NCBI GenBank assembly: GCA_937123825.1
Contig: CAKZKQ010000319.1
Location: forward strand, 1 to 32,854
Reading direction: 5' to 3'
DNA from: an uncultured Pseudomonadota bacterium
GTDB taxonomy: Bacteria > Myxococcota_A > Bradymonadia > Bradymonadales > GCA-2716585
Length of the DNA: 32,854 nt
Part shown: in pieces, positions 8,140 through 14,830 of the stretch
Numbering within the stretch: position 1 is the stretch's first letter
Layout: every line of letters begins with the position of its first letter
Position numbers and translations under genes: made by a program
The notes under the pieces: generated by a model
The model's input: only the letters and a program-made list of their open reading frames with translations
Database searches by the model: none
What the model was told of the DNA's origin: nothing

Positions 8140-8190
8140 GCCGGGCGCGTGTCTGCCACTCCCACCCACTGGTGGCAGATCGCGCCCGGC
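8140..8190 (+). terminator. Long GC-rich interrupted hairpin after the MATE gene
   Basis: GCCGGGCGCG (8140-8149) pairs perfectly with CGCGCCCGGC (8181-8190). Inside it TCTGCCAC (8152-8159) pairs with GTGGCAGA (8172-8179), leaving a 12-nt loop and a TG/T internal bulge. It begins 13 nt after the MATE stop. There is no T-run, so termination would rely on the stem or on Rho; mRNA 3'-end protection is an alternative. Confidence 0.6.
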
Positions 8191-8293
8191 CTCCCCCCTC
8201 CATCCGCAAAAGCCAAGACAAGCCGCGTGTTGTCATGGTAATCTTGGTTTTGTCGGGATAGTTCAACCACACAAAAGACCGGAGACAAACACG

Positions 8294-8953
8294 ATGCGTT
8301 GGTGGATGAAGGCCGCAATGGTCTTGTCGCTGTCGATTGGCATCTCTGGGGCCGTCATGCCCCAGGATCTGGCCGCACAGCCTGGCAAGGAGCGCCGTGA
8401 GAAGCGCAAAGACAAGCGCAAAGACCGCAAAGAGAAGCTCAAAGAGGCCCGCAAAGACCGCAAAGAGGCCAAAAAGGATCTGAAGGAAGCGCGCAAAGAA
8501 GAGCGCGCCGAGCGCAAAGAAGAGCGCAAAGAGAAGCTCAAGGAGCTTAAAGAGAAGGAAGAGCGCGGCGAGCTGACCGAAGAAGAGAAAGCCGAGCTCC
8601 AAGAGCGCCGCGCCAAGCGCAAAGAGCGCAAAGACAAGCGCAAGGACAAGCGCAAAGAGCGCAAAGAAAAGCGCAAAGAGGCCCGCAAGGCCATCAAGGA
8701 CAACTGCAAGGACAGCGGCAAAGCCAAAGCCGCCAAGCGCCGCCTTGAAAACGAGCGCCGCAAGCACTTTGAGAACATCGCCAAGATCGACCGCCTCGAA
8801 GAGCTCGCCCTCGACAAAGACGACAAAGAGCTGCTGGATAAGTCCAAAGACCTGCGCAAGAAGGAAGTCTCGCGCCACGCCCGCAAGCTTGGCCGCATCG
8901 GCAAAGCCTGCGCCAACAACCCAGCCGAAGACGCCCCGACAGAGAACCAATGA
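8294..8953 (+). CDS. Exported Lys/Arg/Glu-rich helical protein
   Basis: A 219-residue protein that I cannot assign to a family. A signal peptide is likely (MRWWMKAAMVLSLSIGISGA..., cleavage near residue 28). Residues 31-135 are almost only K, R, E and D with Ala/Leu, built from variations of RKDKRKE and KEARKD. This spacing of opposite charges predicts a long single alpha-helix or coiled coil. The C-terminal third (about 136-210) is more ordinary, with two cysteines (C138, C206) that could form a disulfide. GGAG lies 9 nt before the ATG. The encoding DNA is itself repetitive (CGCAAAGA-type units). The next gene encodes a small charged lipoprotein in the same direction. A structural or cell-wall-binding role in the envelope is possible but is only inference from composition and export. 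Confidence 0.82.
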   Translation: MRWWMKAAMVLSLSIGISGAVMPQDLAAQPGKERREKRKDKRKDRKEKLKEARKDRKEAKKDLKEARKEERAERKEERKEKLKELKEKEERGELTEEEKAELQERRAKRKERKDKRKDKRKERKEKRKEARKAIKDNCKDSGKAKAAKRRLENERRKHFENIAKIDRLEELALDKDDKELLDKSKDLRKKEVSRHARKLGRIGKACANNPAEDAPTENQ

Positions 8954-9040
8954 TCACGCGCAATGGACCATGAAACACCGGCGCGGCGCCCAACAACGCG
9001 CGCCGTCTCCATGGCCACCGCTCACACGAGGACCGCAACG

Positions 9041-9376
9041 ATGAACACCGTGTTGCAACGCGCCGCGATGGTGCTGGCGCTGCTGATGACGCTCTCGGTC
9101 GCCGCCTGCGGCGGAGAAAAGAAACCGGCTGAGGGCGACAAAAAGCCCGCCGCCGAGTCCAACAAAGACAAAAAAGAGGACAAAGCGCTCAAAGACGAGG
9201 GCAAAGGCGACAAAAAAGACGCCAAGGCCGACAAAGAAGAGGACGAAGGCCCCTCGGATGAAGCGCTCGAAGAGGAGTACACCAAAAAGGCCGACAAAGA
9301 GATCAACGCCGACAACGCCAAAGCGGTCGCGGATCAACTGGCCAAAGAGATCGAGGCCGACCTGGCCGCCGAATGA
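9041..9376 (+). CDS. Small charged lipoprotein
   Basis: A 111-residue protein of unknown function. It opens with a lipoprotein signal, MNTVLQRAAMVLALLMTLS, followed by the lipobox VAAC, so C23 should be lipidated. The mature part is a Lys/Asp/Glu-rich linker (GDKKPAAESNKDKKEDK...) followed by a short helical C-terminal segment (about residues 78-111, EEEYTKKADKEINAD...). The frame is open further upstream, but this ATG gives an intact lipoprotein signal and has GAGGA about 8 nt before it. It follows the Lys/Glu-rich exported protein by 87 nt in the same direction, and the two may be co-transcribed. Both are charged envelope proteins, so a shared role is plausible but unproven. Confidence 0.75.
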   Translation: MNTVLQRAAMVLALLMTLSVAACGGEKKPAEGDKKPAAESNKDKKEDKALKDEGKGDKKDAKADKEEDEGPSDEALEEEYTKKADKEINADNAKAVADQLAKEIEADLAAE

Positions 9377-9425
9377 CGGCCATCGCCTCAAAGGGGCGCT
9401 GAACCAAGCCCCGGCAAGACAGCGA

Positions 9426-9668
9426 TTACGCCGCCTGAGCCTGCCGCGTCAGCGGCACCAGGCGGTCGGCCCACGCCAGCGGTGGATCGCCGCCCGCGTG
9501 CCGGTCAATGACCCACTGCCCCTCCATCAACACCCAAATCCCCAACCGCGCGTGACGCTGCAACCTCAAGCCATCACGGATCCTGCGGTAACCACCGCAC
9601 ATCCCATCGATCACGTTCAGATCGATCTCCCACTCCGGGGGCTCGGCCTTTCTTCTGTGGTGCGCCAT
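9426..9668 (-). CDS. Small hypothetical protein, 80 residues
   Basis: An 80-codon minus-strand ORF, convergent with the lipoprotein gene (49 nt between stops). The sequence is not low-complexity: a basic start MAHHRRKAEPPEWEIDLN, then mixed hydrophobic and charged residues with several tryptophans (LGIWVLMEGQWVIDRHAGG). That pattern looks like a small folded soluble domain. AAGAGG lies 10 nt before the ATG. No signal peptide or membrane segment is visible and I recognise no family. Codon third positions are GC-rich, as in the neighbours. It could still be a chance ORF. Confidence 0.5.
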   Translation of the reverse strand: MAHHRRKAEPPEWEIDLNVIDGMCGGYRRIRDGLRLQRHARLGIWVLMEGQWVIDRHAGGDPPLAWADRLVPLTRQAQAA

Positions 9669-10165
9669 CCTCTGGTTGCCTCTTGGTTTGATACAAAGCC
9701 GCCTGCGTCATCCTGACCCCAGACCCTGCGCTTCGTATGAAAGTTGATGTGGTGCTACATCATACGACATGTAGGTTGGAATGTGACACACACCGCACAA
9801 TGGTCAAAAAATCAGTGGCAAGAGGCTTCAAAGGACCCAAAACGGCCAGGAAAAGACGCGCGCGCAGATCATAAAGCGCTGAAAAACCGCAGGCAGTGTG
9901 GGATAGTGTCGCGGCGATCCCCATTGAACGGTGCAACACTGCGTCAGACCCAACGGCCCTGGCACAAAGCATCGAATTCAGACACTGGACCGGCATCAAA
10001 TTCAAAACTCAGGTTTTGTGTGACCGCACCGCCTCGACCAAAGTGCACAAACGGCGTCGGCACGGGACACTCACCCCGCGCAAAGCACGCCGCCGAGCAC
10101 AGCGGTCCTCTCCAACTCGCTGGAGCGATACACAACGCCTTATAGACCACGAGGGTTCTCTCAAC
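9669..10165. other. Intergenic region upstream of phosphofructokinase, 497 bp
   Basis: No convincing gene. The stretch is AT-richer than its surroundings. It contains overlapping inverted repeats at 9733-9774 and a perfect 16-bp hairpin (CAAAAC, loop TCAG, GTTTTG) at 10003-10018. Both are plausible regulatory sites for the downstream gene. I could not place a clear -35/-10 pair. Confidence 0.5.
9733..9774. promoter_or_regulatory. Overlapping inverted repeats, possible operator
   Basis: TCGTATGA (9733-9740) has its perfect inverse TCATACGA at 9760-9767, 19 nt apart. A second inverted repeat, CTACAT (9755-9760) with ATGTAG (9769-9774), overlaps the right arm. The two structures exclude each other. 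The site lies between a minus-strand small gene and the plus-strand phosphofructokinase and could bind a dimeric regulator. Confidence 0.35.
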
Positions 10166-11365
10166 ATGACCACGCACAAGGTCGCTTTCCTGACCGCAGG
10201 GGGCCTGGCCCCTTGCCTCTCGGCCTCCATCGGCGCGCTCATCGAGCGCTACACCGCCCTGGACCCCAAGATTGAATTGATCGCCTACCGGGCGGGCTAC
10301 AAAGGCCTGCTCCTTGGCGACTCCATCGCCATCACCGACGCCGTGCGCCAAAACGCCGCCGCGCTTTACAAACACGGCGGCAGCCCCATCGGCAACAGCC
10401 GCGTCAAGCTGACCAACATCGCCGACTGCATCAAGCGCGGTTATGTCCAAGAGGGTGAAGATCCGCTGGAAGTGGCTGCCCGACAACTGACCGCCGACGG
10501 CGTCACCGTCCTGCACACCATCGGCGGCGACGACACCAACACCAGGGCGGCGGCCCTGGCCGCCCACCTGGCCGAAAACAACTACGACCTGACCGTCGTC
10601 GGCATGCCCAAGACCATCGACAATGACGTCTTCCCCATCAGCCAGACGCTGGGGGCCAGCACCGCCGCGGACCAGGGGGCGCTCTTTTTTGCCAACGTCG
10701 TCAACGAGTTCAGCGCCAACCCTCGGATGCTCATCATCCACGAGGTCATGGGGCGTCACTGCGGCTGGCTGACCGCCGCCACCGCCGCCCGCTACCACGA
10801 CCACCTCCAAACGCTGAACTTTGTCCCCGAACTTGGCCTCGACGCGCGCCGCAAAGACGTCCACGCCGTCTTCATCCCCGAGCGCAACATCGACATCGAC
10901 GCCGAAGCCGAGCGCCTCAAAGCCGTCATGGACGAGATCGACTGCGTCAACATCTTCCTGAGCGAGGGGGCCGGCGTGGACAGCATCGTGGCCCAGATGG
11001 AGGCCCAGGGCCAGGAGGTCGTCCGCGACGCCTTTGGCCACGTCAAGCTCGACTCCGTCAACCCCGGCAAGTGGTTCGGCAAGCAGTTTGCCCAGAAGAT
11101 CGGCGCCCAGAAGGTTCTGGTCCAAAAAAGCGGCTACTTTGCCCGCTCGGCGGCCTCCAACCAGGAGGACCTCGACCTCATCAAGGCCAGCGCCGATGTG
11201 GCCGTCCAAGCCGCCATGGCAGGTACCCCCGGCGTGGTCGGGCGCGATGAAGACCAGGGCGATGTGCTGCGCGCCATCGAGTTTGACCGCATCAAAGGCG
11301 GCAAACCCTTTGACACCCAGCAGGACTGGTTCCAAAAGCTCCTCAAAGACATCGGCCAACCCTGA
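10166..11365 (+). CDS. pfp: Pyrophosphate-dependent 6-phosphofructokinase (probable)
   Basis: A 399-residue phosphofructokinase-family enzyme that would interconvert fructose 6-phosphate and fructose 1,6-bisphosphate in cytoplasmic glycolysis/gluconeogenesis. The opening TAGGLAPCLSASIGALIERY is the phosphate-donor loop. Two positions separate the donor types. GGDD (120-123) has Asp where ATP enzymes have Gly (GGDGS), and PKTIDND (148-154) has Lys where ATP enzymes have Gly (PGTIDND). Both are the pyrophosphate-type residues, so the reaction should be reversible and PPi-linked. Asp152 is the expected catalytic base and MGRHCGW (195-201) contacts the sugar phosphate. The ATG at 10166 has GAGGG about 10 nt upstream; the frame is open further upstream but is not family-like there. 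It appears to be a single-gene unit. Confidence 0.9.
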   Translation: MTTHKVAFLTAGGLAPCLSASIGALIERYTALDPKIELIAYRAGYKGLLLGDSIAITDAVRQNAAALYKHGGSPIGNSRVKLTNIADCIKRGYVQEGEDPLEVAARQLTADGVTVLHTIGGDDTNTRAAALAAHLAENNYDLTVVGMPKTIDNDVFPISQTLGASTAADQGALFFANVVNEFSANPRMLIIHEVMGRHCGWLTAATAARYHDHLQTLNFVPELGLDARRKDVHAVFIPERNIDIDAEAERLKAVMDEIDCVNIFLSEGAGVDSIVAQMEAQGQEVVRDAFGHVKLDSVNPGKWFGKQFAQKIGAQKVLVQKSGYFARSAASNQEDLDLIKASADVAVQAAMAGTPGVVGRDEDQGDVLRAIEFDRIKGGKPFDTQQDWFQKLLKDIGQP

Positions 11366-11408
11366 ACCACTGTCCGGCAACCCATCCAGCGCACTCAACG
11401 GCAGCCGT

Positions 11409-12209
11409 TCACGAGCCGACCGAGGTGTAGTGGCGCTCTCCAAAACGCCACAGCCGCAGCGCCCCCGCCAAAAAGAGCACGCCCATCACCGGCGACACCC
11501 ACTGGAACCACAGCGGCGACCCCAGCGGGTCATCCCGGCCAATGACCGCCACCACTGGAAAGTATGACACGCACGCCAGCGGCACCACAAAGGTGAAAAA
11601 CCGCCGAAACCACCGCTGGTAGATCGCCATCGGATACTGGGCCGTCTCCACACCGCCGTAGGTGATGGTGTTCATCAACTCCAACGACTCGGTGGTCCAA
11701 AACGTAATGGTGGCCTGCACCACGATGATCCCATAAAAGAGGCAGACCGTGCCCACCAGCGCCCAGAGCATCAGCGCCGCCGCCGCCAGATCCGCGCCCA
11801 GCCCCAGCGACCACCATCCCCAGGCGATGACCACCAATCCTTGCAACAACCGGCCAACGCGCTTGACCGTCAACTCGCTGCCCGCGATCTGCAAGACCGT
11901 CGAGCGCGGCCGCAACAAGATCCGATCAAAGTCCCCCATGCGGATCTTCTGGGCAAAGGTGTCAAAGCCGCGCGCGGTGGCGTCGGCCACCGAAAACCCC
12001 ACGTTGACCAACCCATAAAAGAGCGCCGCCTGGGCCAGGGTCCAGCCCTCCAGGCCCCCAAAACGCTCAAAGAGCGCCCAAAGGCCCAAAAACTCAACCC
12101 CGGTCACCAGCAGGTGCCCCACCGACTGCATCCACACCGCCGCCCGATACTGCAACTGGCTGCGGACCGAGACGCTCACGTAACGGCCATACAAAGCCCA
12201 TGCGTTCAT
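11409..12209 (-). CDS. ABC transporter permease (COG3694-like)
   Basis: A 266-residue inner-membrane protein with about six hydrophobic segments, of the ABC-2-type permease group. It opens MNAWALYGRYVSVSVRSQLQYRAAVWMQS, typical of this family; the cytoplasmic loop RMGDFDRILLRPRS corresponds to the G-x-(F/L)-D-x-x-L-x-R-P motif shared by both permeases here. It is the third gene of an ATPase-permease-permease set: the preceding permease ends 4 nt before its ATG, and AGGGAGGG gives a strong ribosome-binding site. I assign it to the COG4586/4587/3694 exporter type by gene order and motif, from memory. The substrate is unknown. It converges with the phosphofructokinase gene, with only 43 nt between stops. 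Confidence 0.88.
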   Translation of the reverse strand: MNAWALYGRYVSVSVRSQLQYRAAVWMQSVGHLLVTGVEFLGLWALFERFGGLEGWTLAQAALFYGLVNVGFSVADATARGFDTFAQKIRMGDFDRILLRPRSTVLQIAGSELTVKRVGRLLQGLVVIAWGWWSLGLGADLAAAALMLWALVGTVCLFYGIIVVQATITFWTTESLELMNTITYGGVETAQYPMAIYQRWFRRFFTFVVPLACVSYFPVVAVIGRDDPLGSPLWFQWVSPVMGVLFLAGALRLWRFGERHYTSVGS

Positions 12210-12213
12210 CGCC

Positions 12214-13029
12214 CTACCCTCCCTGCAACACAAGCTGCCGCGCACCGCGCGCCACAAAGAACCGACCCAATCCCACAAAGATGGCCGCCCACACCGCCTG
12301 ACGCGCCAACACACCCCAGGCCTCGGCGCCCTGAATGTGGCCCATGTAAATCCGCGATGGCAGGTCAAAGAGCCCCGCAAAGGGCAACCACTCAATCACC
12401 AACGCCACCGCGTCGGGCAAAAGCGGCAAGGGCACCACCATCCCCGAAAAAATCACCACGATCGCCGGCGCCAGGTGCGTGGCCCCCTCCCCTGAGATCG
12501 TCCACATCATCGACACGCTCCACAAGACCGTCATCGCCACGCCGAGCACCAGCGCCACCAACAACGACAGCAGCCACAGCCCCAGCGCCTGGGCCGACTC
12601 CGGCGGCATCATCGCCCACCGCTGCTGGCCCATCAGCGCCATCGCCACCCCCGCAAAGAGGAAGATCGGCCCCGAGCGCATCAAAGTCGGCGCCGTGCGC
12701 AGCGCCAACGTCCGCATAAACCAGTGCCCGTAGAGGTCCATGGGCCGCAAAAGATCAAAAGCCACATCGCCCTTGCGAATCTTCTCGGCCAGCTCTCGGT
12801 CCACATTCCAGGGCAACATCGCCAAGAGCGCCTGCCCCAACCACACGTAGGTCACCACCTGCGCCAACGTCATCGGCTGCGTGCCGCTGGCCCCTCGGTA
12901 AAAAGCATCCAGGACCATGATCTTGATGAAACCCCAGAAGACCTGCGTCCCCACACCCGCCAGCGCCGCCGCTCGATACTGCAACAGCTCCCGAAAGCGC
13001 GCGCTGGCGATCGCTCGATACGCCCTCAT
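12214..13029 (-). CDS. ABC transporter permease (COG4587-like)
   Basis: A 271-residue membrane protein with about six hydrophobic segments, paralogous in layout to the permease after it. MRAYRAIASARFRELLQYRAA begins the first amphipathic region. The loop IRKGDVAFDLLRPMD (about residues 84-98) carries the family G-D-x-x-x-x-L-x-R-P motif, which probably contacts the ATPase. Its ATG overlaps the TGA of the ATPase gene (ATGA), so translation is coupled. With the other permease it would form a heterodimeric channel. No ligand-binding protein or regulator gene is adjacent, which fits export rather than uptake. Confidence 0.9.
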   Translation of the reverse strand: MRAYRAIASARFRELLQYRAAALAGVGTQVFWGFIKIMVLDAFYRGASGTQPMTLAQVVTYVWLGQALLAMLPWNVDRELAEKIRKGDVAFDLLRPMDLYGHWFMRTLALRTAPTLMRSGPIFLFAGVAMALMGQQRWAMMPPESAQALGLWLLSLLVALVLGVAMTVLWSVSMMWTISGEGATHLAPAIVVIFSGMVVPLPLLPDAVALVIEWLPFAGLFDLPSRIYMGHIQGAEAWGVLARQAVWAAIFVGLGRFFVARGARQLVLQGG

Positions 13030-14021
13030 GTCGGCACCTCTTCAAGCTCGTAGAGCCGCGCGATGATTTCATCGATGGGCTGGTCTTCCACAAAGAGGTC
13101 GCGCACCGGACAGGCCGCCGCCACCGCCGCGATCAACTCCGCCGCAGGCCAGCGTTGGGGCTCAAAACCAAGCACCACCCGACCACCTTCTCGCGACAGC
13201 ACCTCCACGCCCTCAAACGCCGGCACCTGCGCATCCGCCCGGCCCAGATCGAGCCTCAAGCGCCGCCGGTCACCGACCCTGCGCCGCAGCGACTCCAAAG
13301 ATCCGTCGCAGAGCAACCTCCCTTTGCCGATCACCAACACGCGCTCACACAGCGCCTCAATGTCGTCCATGTCGTGCGTGGTGAGCATCACCGTCACGCC
13401 GCGCTCTTTGCCAAGGCGCCGGACAAAGTCCCGCACCGCCAGCTTGGACACCGCGTCCAGGCCGATGGTCGGCTCATCCAAAAAGAGCAGCGGCGGACTG
13501 TGAAGAAGCGCCGCCGCCAGGTCGCACCGCATCCGCTGACCCAGGCTCAACTGCCGCACCGGCACATCCAGCAGCGCCCCAAGGTTCAAAAGCGCCACCA
13601 ACTCATCCAGCCGGGTCCGATAATCCCCCCGCTCCACGCGGTAGATGTCCCGCAGCAGCTCAAAAGACTCCACCACCGGCAGATCCCACCAAAGCTGTGT
13701 GCGCTGACCAAAGACCACCCCGATGCGCGACACGTGCGCCGCGCGCGCCTTCCAGGGCACCCTCCCCTCGATCTCGCACCGGCCCGAGTCCGGCACCAGA
13801 ATCCCCGACAGTATCTTCACCGTCGTGCTCTTGCCCGCGCCGTTGGGCCCGATGTAACCCACCGTCTGCCCCCGCTCGACCTCAAAAGAGATGTGGTCGA
13901 GCGCCTGAACCGTTCGATGGCGGCGCTTCCACAACCCCCTCAAAGCGCCCCGCAAGCCCGGTTGGCGCTCCGCGATGGTGTAGGACTTCGCCAGCCCCTC
14001 CACAACAATCTGTGCAGCCAT
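13026..14021 (-). CDS. ABC transporter ATP-binding protein (COG4586-like)
   Basis: A 331-residue ATPase for the two permeases encoded directly after it. Walker A is GPNGAGKST (58-66), the Q-loop glutamine is in VVFGQRTQLWWDLP (about Q106), the signature is LSLGQRMRC (158-166), Walker B is LLFLDEP (178-184) and the H-loop is THD (215-217). The signature is LSLGQ instead of LSGGQ, as is usual in this subgroup. The N-terminal segment (GLRGALRGLWKRRHRTVQAL) and the extended C-terminal domain (about 245-331) also fit the COG4586 type. GGAGGG lies 5 nt before the ATG; the frame is open further upstream but lacks family similarity. It heads a three-gene operon, downstream of an unusually long 809 bp gap. 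Confidence 0.93.
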   Translation of the reverse strand: MAAQIVVEGLAKSYTIAERQPGLRGALRGLWKRRHRTVQALDHISFEVERGQTVGYIGPNGAGKSTTVKILSGILVPDSGRCEIEGRVPWKARAAHVSRIGVVFGQRTQLWWDLPVVESFELLRDIYRVERGDYRTRLDELVALLNLGALLDVPVRQLSLGQRMRCDLAAALLHSPPLLFLDEPTIGLDAVSKLAVRDFVRRLGKERGVTVMLTTHDMDDIEALCERVLVIGKGRLLCDGSLESLRRRVGDRRRLRLDLGRADAQVPAFEGVEVLSREGGRVVLGFEPQRWPAAELIAAVAAACPVRDLFVEDQPIDEIIARLYELEEVPT

Positions 14022-14830
14022 AAAACCCTCCACAGGTGCCTCACCCCCGCACCAGAAGCGCGCAACAACGCACCCCGACGCAGGGCCAGCCCAAGATCGC
14101 AGGCGGTCACACCACGGCGGCATCGAAACCACAGCCGCCCCGCCGCGCCAACACGCGCAGACTTCAGCCATGGTCTCAAAACGCAACCGTCGCAGGTGAC
14201 CGGCGAGACACAAAAACCAAGATGTATGGTTGAGAGATCACCCAGGAACGAGCGGCCCAGCACCACCCCTTAAAACCGCACATTGGAACCCACAGGCCAG
14301 CGAGCCCTTTGCCGGTGGACCAGCCGTGGCCAAGCTCATTTTTGACAGCCCCCATGCCAACGACACGCTCGGGGGCGTCAAAGACAAACTCGTCACGCTC
14401 TTGTCACCACCAGCTTTGGTTCGCCTTGGTCCGCGCGACCAACAAGCCATCCCAAACGGGTGTGGGTGTCGATTGTTCGAATGATCCCTGCTTTGAGACG
14501 ACCCTGAACCCAGTCGATGCGAGGCGGACGCAGCCGGGCAGCGCGTCACTTCCAGCGAGGCTCTGTGTGACAATGTTCACACGGCCTGGCCTCACATCTC
14601 CCAGAACCCATCGTTGCTCGTCTCAAAGCAAACCATTCATTTGGACTTTGGCATCGTCATATAGGCCGATGGTCCAGGAGAAATGAAAAGGTCGCGCAAC
14701 GTAACCCACAAGCACGGCGTCCGTCAAGGGCTCACCAGAACCCGCGCCAAATGTCCCAAGAAGCCCGCAAAGACCGCAGCCCATCCATTTCCAGCGCAAA
14801 GCCAGGAAAGACGCGGGCAGCGGCGAGGCT
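14022..14830. other. Long intergenic region, 809 bp
   Basis: No supported gene on either strand: the short open frames have no family-like sequence and lack well-spaced ribosome-binding sites. It holds a perfect CRP/FNR-type palindrome at 14565-14582. This is the upstream region of the ABC-exporter operon and the downstream region of the alpha-2-macroglobulin gene. Its length is unusual for this dense window, so an unannotated RNA or a decayed gene is possible. Confidence 0.5.
14565..14582. promoter_or_regulatory. CRP/FNR-family-like binding site
   Basis: GTGTGA (14565-14570), six bases, then TCACAC (14577-14582). The inner TGTGA-N6-TCACA is an exact match to the classical E. coli CRP consensus; ten fixed bases would be expected by chance well under once in this window. 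It lies about 545 nt upstream of the ABC ATPase start, far for a direct effect on that gene, so the regulated promoter is unknown. Confidence 0.45.

Noticed and set aside
9744..10145. Plus-strand 133-codon frame before phosphofructokinase
   Set aside because: Ser/Lys/Pro-rich, no ribosome-binding site, no recognisable features, and it covers the inverted-repeat region.
11397..11409. Small perfect hairpin (AACGG, CAG, CCGTT) between convergent phosphofructokinase and permease genes
   Set aside because: A 5-bp stem without T-run is too short to call a terminator.
14230..14686. Overlapping plus-strand frames in the 809 bp gap
   Set aside because: Low-complexity products, no plausible starts or ribosome-binding sites, no family-like sequence.
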